The notes below the pieces were generated by a model. That model saw only the letters and a program-made list of their open reading frames with translations. It made no database searches and was not told the origin of the DNA. A stretch of 37,657 bases of DNA from Limnohabitans sp. (GTDB taxonomy: Bacteria > Bacteroidota > Bacteroidia > Flavobacteriales > Flavobacteriaceae). The translations under genes and the position numbers were made by a program. Position 1 is the stretch's first letter. Each line of letters begins with the position of its first letter. The stretch covers positions 1-37,657 of the forward strand of contig JASGCW010000035.1 of the NCBI GenBank assembly GCA_030053945.1, read 5' to 3'. Shown here one piece after another: positions 1 to 7,760 of the stretch.

Positions 1-61
1 CAGAAAAACGGTGTAATGTTTCTCCGTCTATTTCAATAGAGATTTTTGTGCTAATAGGCAT
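1..61 (-). CDS. N-terminus of a protein cut by the window edge; possibly VgrG/phage-tail-like
   Basis: The minus strand reads an ATG at 61 followed by 19 open codons (MPISTKISIEIDGETLHRFL) before the window ends. The short 'STKISIEIDGE' beginning is reminiscent of Bacteroidota type VI secretion Vgr-family or phage late-control proteins, but 20 residues cannot settle this. There is no Shine-Dalgarno sequence, which is usual for the phylum. Upstream DNA (62-370) is repeat-rich and non-coding, which supports a real gene start here. Confidence 0.4.
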   Translation of the reverse strand, partial: MPISTKISIEIDGETLHRFS

Positions 62-153
62 ACAAATAGAATTTTATAGTTTGTTTTATTTAGCTTCAAA
101 TATAGTTTTTTTCTTTATTTGTTTCAAGTTTTAGCCCCAAAGTTTCGGTATCA

Positions 154-220
154 AAGGTTACTGAGCTTGTCGAAGTGGCTCCCGAAGTGTCGAAGTAAGG
201 TTACTGAGCTTGTCGAAGTG
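154..220. repeat. Direct repeat containing CTGAGCTTGTCGAAG
   Basis: A 24-bp block occurs at 154-177 and again, identical, at 197-220 (period 43). Its core CTGAGCTTGTCGAAG (161-175 and 204-218) appears a third time at 342-356, and a truncated GAAGTGTCGAAG lies between the first two copies. This 15-mer is familiar as a dispersed intergenic repeat in Flavobacterium and other genomes; its function is unknown. Confidence 0.8.
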
Positions 221-273
221 CCCGCTTCTCAAAAATTAATTGTCAATGTTAAAAGTCTAAGAAGGATTTTTTA

Positions 274-336
274 GTTTCAACTTTAAGGTTTCAAGTTCAA
301 GTTGAACACTGAAAACTGCGACTGACCTCTGACCAC
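274..336. repeat. Heptamer-periodic intergenic tract
   Basis: Nine consecutive 7-mers stay in phase: GTTTCAA, CTTTAAG, GTTTCAA, GTTCAAG, TTGAACA, CTGAAAA, CTGCGAC, TGACCTC, TGACCAC. The sense switches in the middle (GTTCAA then TTGAAC). It shares 7-bp periodicity with tracts at 1084-1104, 7584-7639, 35406-35488, 36285-36344 and 37520-37657. Otherwise the stretch 62-370 holds only the repeat at 154-220 and its third core copy at 342-356; no gene is visible there. Confidence 0.7.
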
Positions 337-370
337 GGTTGCTGAGCTTGTCGAAGCACTGAAACACCGA

Positions 371-535
371 CTACCAAAAAACCACAAACGAAGTCGTGAG
401 CCCCATAAACGATATAAAGATTCCTAAAAAGTTTAATACATCGGTTTTGGCTTCTACATAAACCATTTGTTCTACAAATAATTTTAGCTCTCTAATAAAG
501 AGTAATAGAAAGAAGATGGTGATTAAAGTTCCCAT
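371..535 (-). CDS. Small hydrophobic membrane protein (54 aa)
   Basis: A complete minus-strand frame runs from ATG at 535 to TAG at 371-373. It encodes a hydrophobic N-terminal segment (about residues 3-15), a short polar middle with several acidic and basic residues (about 16-32), and a second hydrophobic segment (about 34-53), ending in FVVFW. This is the layout of a small protein with two membrane passes. It is divergent from the XRE-type regulator at 648, sharing the AT-rich stretch 536-647. I do not recognise a family. Its clean hydrophobic pattern and regular start and stop argue for a real gene, but no homologue was checked. Confidence 0.55.
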   Translation of the reverse strand: MGTLITIFFLLLFIRELKLFVEQMVYVEAKTDVLNFLGIFISFMGLTTSFVVFW

Positions 536-609
536 TTGTTTTTTAATTTGTTATTTTTGTTTGATTCAAATTTTTATTCAATTACAAAGTTATAAAATAA
601 TTATATAAT

Positions 610-629
610 AATTATAAAATTTTATAATT
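610..629. promoter_or_regulatory. 20-bp perfect palindrome before the XRE-type regulator
   Basis: AATTATAAAATTTTATAATT is a perfect inverted repeat ending 18 nt before the ATG at 648. XRE/Cro-type regulators often bind such palindromes near their own promoter, so this may be an autoregulatory operator shared with the divergent gene at 371-535. The surrounding DNA is extremely AT-rich, so chance occurrence is a real alternative. Confidence 0.4.
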
Positions 630-647
630 TTTTTTATTTATTTTTTT

Positions 648-1064
648 ATGGAGCTGGCGGAGATAATTAGTATTATAAAAGAAAAGGGATTAACGGGTTA
701 TAAAATAGCTGAAGATACTGGGCTTACGCAAGTAGGTATTGATAAAATATTAAACGGTTCATCAAAGAAGCCTCACTTAAAAACATTAAAAATTCTAGAA
801 AATTATATAAAAAACAATTCGGAAAATTATGTAAATGAAAGTTCTGAAAAATATAATGTAAATTCAAAAACAGATATTCAAATCTTAAAAATCCGATTAG
901 ATAGTGCTGAAAATAGAATTAAACTTTTAGAAAATCACAATCAATTTTTAATGGATGTAGTCTTGAAAAAGTTAAATGAACTTCCTGTAAAAGAAATAGG
1001 AGAACTTCATGAAGATATGACTAGAAAAAAATTAATTGAAGAATTAAAAGATAGAAAAAAATAA
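648..1064 (+). CDS. XRE/Cro-type helix-turn-helix DNA-binding protein
   Basis: The 138-residue protein begins with a compact helix-turn-helix domain (about residues 1-52). It shows the usual pattern of helix 2 and recognition helix (GYKIAEDTGLTQVGIDKILNG) and then the conserved P-x-L-x-T-L-x-x-L-E-x-Y of Cro/C1-type folds. Residues 75-115 form a probable coiled coil (leucine/isoleucine heptads around RLDSAENRIKLLENH), suitable for dimerisation. The C-terminus is charged. It probably acts as a small cytoplasmic transcription regulator. Its leader carries a 20-bp palindrome at 610-629, which suggests autoregulation. The target is unknown; the divergent small membrane protein at 371-535 is the nearest candidate. 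The family call is fairly safe, the role is inferred. Confidence 0.8.
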   Translation: MELAEIISIIKEKGLTGYKIAEDTGLTQVGIDKILNGSSKKPHLKTLKILENYIKNNSENYVNESSEKYNVNSKTDIQILKIRLDSAENRIKLLENHNQFLMDVVLKKLNELPVKEIGELHEDMTRKKLIEELKDRKK

Positions 1065-1083
1065 TAATCCAGAAAATTCGAGA

Positions 1084-1200
1084 CCAATTTCCAATCCTGA
1101 AACCTAAGTGCAGAAAATATCAAGCAACCAAAATGTTTGATTTTGCAATTATTAAAAATTGGAATCTATTTGAGCTTTGTTTTTTTATTTGGAATTTGTC
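1084..1200. repeat. Degenerate heptamer tract with opposed arms
   Basis: Left arm CCAATTT CCAATCC TGAAACC (1084-1104) is followed about 55 bp later by TTGGAAT and ATTTGGA-type heptamers on the opposite sense (about 1158-1200). It resembles the other 7-bp tracts of the window in degenerate form. No gene is visible in 1065-1317 apart from the promoter at 1263-1293. Confidence 0.45.
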
Positions 1201-1262
1201 TTTTTTATTTTTCTTTTGCTTTTCATCATTTAACTGATTAGCTAAATACTTACATTTAATTT

Positions 1263-1293
1263 TTTGTAATAAATAATAAAACCAATACTTTTG
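1263..1293 (+). promoter_or_regulatory. Bacteroidota-type promoter for the YwqK-like gene
   Basis: TTTG at 1263-1266, a 19-nt spacer, and TACTTTTG at 1286-1293 match the flavobacterial -33/-7 consensus TTTG-N19-TAnnTTTG exactly. Transcription would start near 1300, which rules out an upstream in-frame TTG at 1291 and supports translation from ATG at 1318. Confidence 0.75.
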
Positions 1294-1317
1294 AGTTTTG
1301 ATTTTAAAAGGAAAATT

Positions 1318-2040
1318 ATGAATGCTTTAAAATGTCTTATTTTAATGTGGTTGAGTGCCATAACTGGATTTGCTCAAATAAAAAAAATTCAAGAGAATCA
1401 ATATGACCCCAAAGGGGAGAGACACGGAGTTTGGAGAGGATATTATGAAGATTCTCATCTTTTGCGATATGAAGGAAAATTTGATCACGGAAAAGAAATA
1501 GGACTTTTCACATATTACACTAATAGTGACAAAAAAATTGTAATGGCTACTCGAAATTTTGATGGTAAAGGAAATGCCTATACTACTTTTTTTGACGAGA
1601 AAGGAAACAAAGTGAGCGAAGGAAATGCTAAAAACCAAATGCGTCAAGGAATTTGGAAGTTTTATCATAAAGGAGCTACAAGTGTAATGTCAACCGAAAA
1701 TTATGTTAATGATGAAATAGAAGGAATACGTAAAGTGTTTTATAGTGATGGTAAGTTGGCAGAAGAAATACCATATAAAAATGGTTTGAAAAACGGTATA
1801 GGAAAAAAATACAGTAACGAAGGCAAACTAGTGGAAGAAGCTACCTATATAAATGGTCAAATGCAAGGAAGCTATACGGTTTATAACGCTAATAAGGTTG
1901 TTGTTATTAAAGGACAGTTTAAAGCAGATAAAAAGAATGCTATCTGGAGTTACTATGATGATTCAGGTAAACTGATTCGTCAGATAAATGCAGATACAAT
2001 TAATGGTTTTGAAAAGCCAACATTGATTAAAAAGAAATAA
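1318..2040 (+). CDS. Exported MORN-repeat/YwqK-family protein
   Basis: The 240-residue product starts with a signal peptide (MNALKCLILMWLSAITGFAQ, cleavage after about residue 20). The rest is a series of short repeats of the type 'G.W..Y...G.....Y.NG...G....Y...GKL..E..Y.NG', the MORN-like unit found in proteins annotated as YwqK-family antitoxins. Despite that family label there is no toxin gene next to it, and an exported protein is unlikely to be a classical antitoxin. The start was moved to 1318 because an in-frame TTG at 1291 lies within the promoter. Its stop is 28 nt before mnmA, which seems to have its own promoter. The exact function is unknown; the repeat family is a confident call. 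Confidence 0.75.
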   Translation: MNALKCLILMWLSAITGFAQIKKIQENQYDPKGERHGVWRGYYEDSHLLRYEGKFDHGKEIGLFTYYTNSDKKIVMATRNFDGKGNAYTTFFDEKGNKVSEGNAKNQMRQGIWKFYHKGATSVMSTENYVNDEIEGIRKVFYSDGKLAEEIPYKNGLKNGIGKKYSNEGKLVEEATYINGQMQGSYTVYNANKVVVIKGQFKADKKNAIWSYYDDSGKLIRQINADTINGFEKPTLIKKK

Positions 2041-2049
2041 TTACCTTTG
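2023..2049 (+). promoter_or_regulatory. Probable promoter of mnmA
   Basis: TACCTTTG at 2042-2049 matches the -7 consensus TAnnTTTG. A TTG at 2023-2025 could be the -33 element, but the spacer is only 16 nt rather than the usual 19 or so. The -7 element lies 19 nt before the mnmA ATG, giving a very short leader. Confidence 0.5.
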
Positions 2050-2068
2050 CACTCTTAAATTTTAGAGT

Positions 2069-3256
2069 ATGAAAAGAGTTGTTGTTGGTCTTTCTGGAGG
2101 AGTCGATTCTAGTGTTGCTGCTTATTTACTAAAGGAGCAAGGGTATGATGTAATTGGGCTTTTTATGAAAAACTGGCACGACGATTCAGTTACTATTTCT
2201 AACGAATGTCCTTGGTTAGAAGATAGTAATGATGCACTTTTAGTAGCTCAAAAACTCGGAATTCCTTTTCAAACAGTCGATTTAAGCGAACAATACAAAG
2301 AAAAAATTGTCGATTATATGTTTAGTGAGTACGAAAAAGGTCGTACTCCAAATCCTGATGTTTTATGTAATCGAGAAATCAAATTTGACGTCTTTATGAA
2401 AATCGCCCTTTCGCTAGGAGCAGATTATGTAGCTACAGGTCATTATTGCCGAAAAGGAGAAATTGAAGTTAACAGTCAGCCGATGTATCAACTTTTAGCA
2501 GGTGTAGATAATAATAAAGATCAATCGTATTTTCTTTGTCAACTTTCACAAGAACAATTGAGTAAAGCATTATTTCCAATTGGAGAATTGACAAAACCGC
2601 AAGTGCGCGAAATTGCTACGACATTAGATTTAGTCACAGCTGAAAAAAAGGATTCGCAAGGGTTGTGCTTTATTGGAAAAGTTCGCTTACCCGAATTCTT
2701 GCAACAACAATTACAGCCTAAAGAAGGATTAATTTATGAAGTTGCTGCTTCGAATCCTATTTATCATCAAGAGACACCAATTTTTGAATCTGAAGAAGAA
2801 AGATTAAAATATGAATCTCAAAATAAAAAATATACACCAGAAGTAGCAAAATTAGTGGGTAAACATCAAGGTGCTCATTATTATACCATAGGACAACGAA
2901 AAGGATTAAATGTAGGAGGGACAAAAGAGCCTTTGTTTATTATTGCCACAGATATTGAAACGAATTCTATTTACACAGGACAAGGACATCAACATCCAGG
3001 ATTGTTTAAGAAAGCCTTATTTGTTTCAAACGATGAGATACATTGGATAAGAACTGATCTAGCATTGAAACCTGGAGAAACAATGCAAGTAAAAGCTAGA
3101 ATTCGTTATAGACAAGAATTACAAAATGCTACTTTGCATCAATTTGAAAGTGGGTTGTATGTAGCATTTGAGCAACCTCAGTCTGCAATTACAGAAGGAC
3201 AATTTGTATCTTGGCACATAGATGATGAACTTATTGGGTCTGGCGTTATATCGTAA
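2069..3256 (+). CDS. mnmA: tRNA-specific 2-thiouridylase MnmA
   Basis: MnmA installs the 2-thio group on uridine 34 of tRNA-Lys, -Glu and -Gln in the cytoplasm, using ATP and sulfur relayed to an active-site cysteine. The ATP-pyrophosphatase P-loop is at residues 8-15 (LSGGVDSS). The two catalytic cysteines are visible: C100 in NPDVLC, and C200 in the QGLCFIG motif. The Y-T-I-G-Q-R-K-G-L motif of the central domain and a C-terminal beta-barrel region are also present. At 395 residues it is somewhat longer than the roughly 360-370 of E. coli-type enzymes; the extra length is an insertion at about residues 225-260, common in Bacteroidota forms. It probably forms its own transcription unit. Confidence 0.96.
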   Translation: MKRVVVGLSGGVDSSVAAYLLKEQGYDVIGLFMKNWHDDSVTISNECPWLEDSNDALLVAQKLGIPFQTVDLSEQYKEKIVDYMFSEYEKGRTPNPDVLCNREIKFDVFMKIALSLGADYVATGHYCRKGEIEVNSQPMYQLLAGVDNNKDQSYFLCQLSQEQLSKALFPIGELTKPQVREIATTLDLVTAEKKDSQGLCFIGKVRLPEFLQQQLQPKEGLIYEVAASNPIYHQETPIFESEEERLKYESQNKKYTPEVAKLVGKHQGAHYYTIGQRKGLNVGGTKEPLFIIATDIETNSIYTGQGHQHPGLFKKALFVSNDEIHWIRTDLALKPGETMQVKARIRYRQELQNATLHQFESGLYVAFEQPQSAITEGQFVSWHIDDELIGSGVIS

Positions 3257-3273
3257 TTCGTTTATTTTTTGTG

Positions 3274-3281
3274 TATATTTG
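3274..3281 (+). promoter_or_regulatory. Candidate -7 promoter element of the protease operon
   Basis: TATATTTG fits TAnnTTTG and lies 21 nt before the ATG at 3303. No TTG/TTTG is found at the usual distance upstream, so the -33 element is weak or absent. Confidence 0.45.
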
Positions 3282-3302
3282 GAATTCCAATTAACACGTT
3301 AA

Positions 3303-4928
3303 ATGATGAAAGCAAAAATATTTTTTTTAATACTATCGATATCTTTTGGTGTATTTGCTCAAGAAGATGCTTGGGTATATTTTAGAGACAAACCTAATTC
3401 AGCTGCTTTTTTTGCTAATCCTTTGTCTGAGTTAACACAACGATCATTAGATAGAAGAACAACTCAAAGTATAGCTTTGGATTTAAGAGATGCACCATTA
3501 CATCAACCTTATATTGATCAAATAACAGCTGCAACTGGAATTACTGTGTTAGCTAAATCAAAATGGTTAAATATGCTTCATGTTAGAGGTACACAAACAG
3601 ATATACAAGCACTTTTAGGGCTAGCTTTTGTAGATCATATACAATATGCAAATCATTCATTAAATCGCAGAGGAAGTGTTGTAACAAATCAACAAAATTT
3701 GACATATGTAGATAAATGGGCTGGTACTAATAGTGTATTAGTAAACTATGATTATGGTAACTCAGCTACACAAATTCAAATGTTGAACGGACATATTTTG
3801 CATCAAAATAATTTTACTGGTACTGGAAAAGTGGTTGCTATTTTAGACGCTGGTTTTCCTGGAGTAAATACAACTGCACCTTTTGCGAGTTTGAGAAATA
3901 GAGGTCTGATTTTAGGAGGCTATGATTTTGTAAACAATAGCAATAATTTTTATACAGGTTATCAACATGGGACTCAAGTTTTATCTGATATGGGAGGAAA
4001 TGCGACTAACTTAGTTGGAACTGCTCCTGATGCTGGTTATTATTTGTTTATTACCGAAGATATAAATAGCGAAACACCTTTAGAGTTAACTAATTGGGTT
4101 GAAGCCGCGGAAGAAGCTGATAGATTAGGCGTTGATGTTATAAACTCTTCTTTAGGTTATTTTGCGTTTGATAATCCAGCCTATAGTTATACCTACGCCA
4201 GAATGAACGGACAAACTTCTGTTGCTTCCAGAGCAGTGGATATAGCATTTTCAAAAGGAATGATTTGTGTGGTTTCTGCTGGTAACGAGGGTAATAATGC
4301 CGAACCACATGTAGGCACGCCTGCAGATGCAACTTTAGCAGTTACAGTTGGTTCTGTAACTTCAACAAGAACACGTTCAGGTTTTAGTTCAATTGGTCCT
4401 TCAGCAGATGGTAGAATAAAACCAGACTTGATGGCAATGGGTTCAGCATCAGTAGTTGCAACTCAAACAGGAGCTATAACTACTAACAATGGAACTTCAT
4501 TTTCTGGACCAATTTTAGCTGGAGCAATAACTTCATTTTGGTCTGCTTTTCCTAATAAAACCAATGCAGAGATTGTACAGTTAGTAAAAGCATCAGCAGA
4601 TAGATTTAATAATCCAGATAATAATTATGGTTATGGGATACCTAATTTTCAATTGGCTTTAAATAATGCTTTAGGAACAGAAAAATTTGGTTTTGAAACT
4701 ATTAATGTATTTCCAAATCCTGCAAATGATGAAATTACTTTCCAATTGCCTTTGTCAAACGTTAACTCAGAATTAGTATTCTATAATAGTCTTGGACAAG
4801 AAGTTTTGAGAAAAACACTTAAAAATACATTTCAAAAATTCAGATTAGATAATTTGAGTAATGGTATATATTATTACACATTATCAAGTTCAGATAAGGT
4901 TGCCAAAGGGAAAATAGTAAAAAATTAA
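3303..4928 (+). CDS. Secreted S8 (subtilisin-like) serine protease with T9SS sorting domain
   Basis: A 541-residue preproprotein. It has a signal peptide (about residues 1-20, ending FGVFAQ), a propeptide region to about 170, and an S8 peptidase domain with the full triad: D182 (VVAILDAGFPG), H222 (YQHGTQV) and S399 (NGTSFSGP), plus the oxyanion-hole N328 in SAGNEG. The C-terminus (about 468-541) is a type A T9SS signal: FPNPANDEITF, then LVFYNSLGQEVL and LSNGIYYYTLSS. The protein should therefore cross the outer membrane by type IX secretion, with the sorting domain removed. The substrate is unknown. It is first in a group with the genes at 4937 (8-nt gap) and 5884 (2-nt gap), all ending at the terminator near 7529. 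Confidence 0.92.
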   Translation: MMKAKIFFLILSISFGVFAQEDAWVYFRDKPNSAAFFANPLSELTQRSLDRRTTQSIALDLRDAPLHQPYIDQITAATGITVLAKSKWLNMLHVRGTQTDIQALLGLAFVDHIQYANHSLNRRGSVVTNQQNLTYVDKWAGTNSVLVNYDYGNSATQIQMLNGHILHQNNFTGTGKVVAILDAGFPGVNTTAPFASLRNRGLILGGYDFVNNSNNFYTGYQHGTQVLSDMGGNATNLVGTAPDAGYYLFITEDINSETPLELTNWVEAAEEADRLGVDVINSSLGYFAFDNPAYSYTYARMNGQTSVASRAVDIAFSKGMICVVSAGNEGNNAEPHVGTPADATLAVTVGSVTSTRTRSGFSSIGPSADGRIKPDLMAMGSASVVATQTGAITTNNGTSFSGPILAGAITSFWSAFPNKTNAEIVQLVKASADRFNNPDNNYGYGIPNFQLALNNALGTEKFGFETINVFPNPANDEITFQLPLSNVNSELVFYNSLGQEVLRKTLKNTFQKFRLDNLSNGIYYYTLSSSDKVAKGKIVKN

Positions 4929-4936
4929 TTTTTTGA

Positions 4937-5881
4937 ATGAACAAAATAACAACATTATTTAATATCAAGTACCCAATTGTTCAAGGGGGAATGATTTGGA
5001 ATTCGGGTTATAAATTAGCCAGCGCAGTAAGTAATTCGGGAGGGTTAGGGCTAATAGGAGCAGGATCTATGTATCCAGATGTACTTAGAGAGCATATCCA
5101 AAAATGTAAAAACGCAACCGATAAACCTTTTGGGGTAAATGTACCACTATTATATCCTAATGTAGAGGAAATAATGCAAATTATTGTTGAAGAAGGAGTC
5201 AAAATTGTTTTTACATCGGCCGGAAATCCTAAAACTTGGACTTCTTTTTTAAAAGAAAAAGGGATTACAGTGGTTCACGTAGTTAGTAGTTCTAAGTTTG
5301 CTTTAAAAGCTCAAGAAGCAGGAGTAGATGCAGTTGTCGCCGAAGGTTTTGAAGCAGGTGGACATAATGGTCGTGAAGAAACCACTACACTAACTTTGAT
5401 TCCTATGGTCAAAGAAAAAATTTCTATACCACTTATTGCAGCAGGAGGAATTGCAACAGGGAGAGGGATGTTGGCTGCAATGGTTTTAGGAGCTGATGGA
5501 GTTCAAATGGGGAGTAGATTTGCTGCTTCCATAGAAAGTTCTGCACATGAAAATTTTAAAAATACTATTCTAGGATTAGAAGAAGGAGGAACACAGTTAA
5601 CACTTAAGGAATTAGCTCCTGTAAGGTTGATTAAAAATAAATTTTATAATGATTTGCAAGAATTATATAGTAAATGTCCTTCTGTAGAGGATTTAAAAGT
5701 ACTTCTTGGAAGAGCGAGAGCAAAAAAAGGAATGTTCGAAGGCGATTTAGTAGAAGGGGAATTAGAAATTGGACAAATTGCTGGACTTATACATGATATT
5801 AAACCTGTAAGTGAAATTATTAATGAAGTAATGAAGGAGTTCGAGTTAATTAAAAACGAATCCTTAAGTTTTAAATTTTAA
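4937..5881 (+). CDS. Nitronate monooxygenase / FMN-dependent 2-nitropropane dioxygenase-like enzyme
   Basis: A 314-residue TIM-barrel flavoprotein. Hallmarks are the N-terminal PIVQGGMIW, the glycine-rich SGGLGLIGAGS (about residues 34-44), the catalytic-histidine motif EAGGHNG (about 140-146) and the FMN-phosphate-binding AAGGIATGRG (about 169-178) followed by GADGVQMGSRFAAS. The family oxidises alkyl nitronates with O2, but closely related sequences include the FabK-type enoyl-ACP reductases, and the two are hard to separate by eye. There is no signal peptide, so it is cytoplasmic, unlike the exported products either side. It sits 8 nt after the protease gene and 2 nt before the phosphatase gene, so cotranscription is likely. 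Confidence 0.85.
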   Translation: MNKITTLFNIKYPIVQGGMIWNSGYKLASAVSNSGGLGLIGAGSMYPDVLREHIQKCKNATDKPFGVNVPLLYPNVEEIMQIIVEEGVKIVFTSAGNPKTWTSFLKEKGITVVHVVSSSKFALKAQEAGVDAVVAEGFEAGGHNGREETTTLTLIPMVKEKISIPLIAAGGIATGRGMLAAMVLGADGVQMGSRFAASIESSAHENFKNTILGLEEGGTQLTLKELAPVRLIKNKFYNDLQELYSKCPSVEDLKVLLGRARAKKGMFEGDLVEGELEIGQIAGLIHDIKPVSEIINEVMKEFELIKNESLSFKF

Positions 5882-5883
5882 GA

Positions 5884-7524
5884 ATGAGAAAATATTTTTT
5901 AGTTGCATTTACCTTTTCTTTGTTGGTCAATGCACAACAAAAGCAATTGTCTAAGGTTGTTGCAACACCTAAAAAACCTAAACTAGTTATTGGAATAGTT
6001 GTAGATCAAATGCGAATGGAATATTTATATCGTTTTGCTGATGATTTTTCGGATAAAGGCTTCAAACGTATTATGAATAATGGTTTTACATTTCATAACG
6101 CACATTATAATTATATGCCAACTTACACAGCACCTGGGCACGCATCCATTTACACGGGTACGACACCTTCCACTCACGGAATTGTGGGTAACGAATGGTT
6201 TAGTCGTAAGTATAGTAAGGATATGTATTGTACGGATGATGAAACAGTAGAAATGCTAGGAGAGGGGGATAAAAAAGAAGGTGCAATGTCACCTAAAAAT
6301 TTACTTTCTACAACGATTACTGACGAATTACGTTTAGGTACTAATTTTAAAGGTAAAGTTATTGGATTGAGTTTAAAAGACCGTGGTGCAATTTTGCCAG
6401 CTGGACATTTTGCGAACTGGGCATTTTGGTATAGCAAAACGGGAAATTTTATTTCAAGTACTTTTTATGGTCTAAAATTACCTGATTGGGTAAATCAATT
6501 TAATGCAGAAAAAAAATATATGGATTATATTTTGAAAGGATGGAATCTTTCAAGACCTGTAGCAACTTATAACGAAAGTGATGCTGATGATAGTCCGTAT
6601 GAAGCAAAACTATTTGGCGCTGAAAAACCTGTTTTTCCATATAATTTGAAAGCTATGTATGATAAAAATGATGCTGGAATTTTGCGTTCTACTCCATATG
6701 GAAACGATATTTTGGCCGATTTTGCTATGCGTGCCATTGAGAAAGAACAATTAGGGAGCGATGATATAACCGATTTTTTGACAGTTAGTTTTTCATCAAC
6801 TGATTATATAGGACATTACTTAGGTGCTCGTTCAATGGAGTTACAAGACACCTATTTGAGACTGGATGATACTTTAGCTAATTTTTTTAATTTTTTAGAT
6901 GCTAAAGTTGGTAAGGGAAATTATTTGTTGTTTTTAACTGCTGATCACGCTTGTGCCGAAAATGGAAAATTCTTGCATAATTCAAAATATAATGTCGTAA
7001 ATATTGAAACAAAAGAAATTAGAAAAGCAATTGAAAAGTTTTCCACAGACACCTATGGAGAGAATATTGTTTTAGATTATTCTAATTTTAATTTATTTTT
7101 TGATAAGAAGAAGCTGGGTGAGAAAAATTTAGACTTGCAAAAAGTAAAACAAGCTTTTAAAGATTTCTTAATGACACAAGAGCAAGTAAAACGAGTATAT
7201 TCAGAGGAAGAAATTTTAGCAAATTCAGGAGCAGATTATTATTTGAATATGATTGCTCAAGGATATGACGCTACACAAGATGGCGATTTAATTATTTTGG
7301 ATAAACCAGGTTATATAGAATATGGAGCAGTAGGAACCTCTCACGGTACACCATATGCATATGATACACATTCACCACTACTGTTTTATGGCTGGGGAAT
7401 AGCAAAAGGAGAATCACACAGTAAACGATTAATTACTCAAATAGCTCCTACATTAGCTCAAAAGCTAAAGATAACTTTTCCTAATAGTACAGAAGGAAAT
7501 GTTTTAGAGGAATTATTCAAATAA
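5884..7524 (+). CDS. PafA-type secreted alkaline phosphatase
   Basis: A 546-residue alkaline-phosphatase-superfamily enzyme with a signal peptide (about residues 1-18, ending LLVNAQQ). Metal ligands and catalytic residues fit the PafA group characterised in Elizabethkingia and F. johnsoniae: D41 (VVDQM), the threonine nucleophile T82 (TYTAPGHA), N103 (VGNEW) and the K165-x-R167 pair (SLKDRGA). The later metal sites are SSTDYIGH, LTADHACAEN and YDTHSPL. PafA enzymes hydrolyse phosphomonoesters in the periplasm or outside the cell and supply phosphate. The gene starts 2 nt after the preceding stop. No PHO-box-like site was identified. A hairpin terminator follows directly. Confidence 0.9.
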   Translation: MRKYFLVAFTFSLLVNAQQKQLSKVVATPKKPKLVIGIVVDQMRMEYLYRFADDFSDKGFKRIMNNGFTFHNAHYNYMPTYTAPGHASIYTGTTPSTHGIVGNEWFSRKYSKDMYCTDDETVEMLGEGDKKEGAMSPKNLLSTTITDELRLGTNFKGKVIGLSLKDRGAILPAGHFANWAFWYSKTGNFISSTFYGLKLPDWVNQFNAEKKYMDYILKGWNLSRPVATYNESDADDSPYEAKLFGAEKPVFPYNLKAMYDKNDAGILRSTPYGNDILADFAMRAIEKEQLGSDDITDFLTVSFSSTDYIGHYLGARSMELQDTYLRLDDTLANFFNFLDAKVGKGNYLLFLTADHACAENGKFLHNSKYNVVNIETKEIRKAIEKFSTDTYGENIVLDYSNFNLFFDKKKLGEKNLDLQKVKQAFKDFLMTQEQVKRVYSEEEILANSGADYYLNMIAQGYDATQDGDLIILDKPGYIEYGAVGTSHGTPYAYDTHSPLLFYGWGIAKGESHSKRLITQIAPTLAQKLKITFPNSTEGNVLEELFK

Positions 7525-7526
7525 AT

Positions 7527-7549
7527 AGAGCGCCGTATGGCGCTTTTTA
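7527..7549 (+). terminator. Rho-independent terminator after the phosphatase gene
   Basis: AGCGCC (7529-7534), loop GTAT, GGCGCT (7539-7544), followed by a run of T. It begins 4 nt after the stop at 7524 and closes the three-gene group starting at 3303. Confidence 0.9.
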
Positions 7550-7583
7550 CTTTCTGATACAATTTTAGAGGATTGAGTTTTAA

Positions 7584-7639
7584 AAATTTCAAATTTGGAA
7601 TTTATTTGTCATTTGTGTTTTGTCATTTGTGTTTTATTT
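7584..7639. repeat. Heptamer-periodic intergenic tract
   Basis: Eight in-phase 7-mers: AAATTTC AAATTTG GAATTTA TTTGTCA TTTGTGT TTTGTCA TTTGTGT TTTATTT. The middle four form an exact 14-bp tandem duplication. It lies between the phosphatase terminator and the ychF promoter. Confidence 0.75.
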
Positions 7640-7706
7640 TTCAATAATAAATAGTTTATTTAATTAATTAGATGAAACTGTGCTTTCTACTTTCAGTTAT
7701 TTACAC

Positions 7707-7737
7707 TTTGACACTTACTAACTTTAAACTATATTTG
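7707..7737 (+). promoter_or_regulatory. Bacteroidota-type promoter of ychF
   Basis: TTTG at 7707-7710, a 19-nt spacer, then TATATTTG at 7730-7737: an exact match to TTTG-N19-TAnnTTTG, 23 nt before the ychF start codon. Confidence 0.85.
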
Positions 7738-7760
7738 CACACTTTTTAAAATCACTTATA

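Noticed and set aside
1291..1317. TTG start extending the YwqK-like protein by nine residues
   Set aside because: The TTG is part of the promoter -7 element TACTTTTG (1286-1293), and the ATG at 1318 begins a proper signal peptide.
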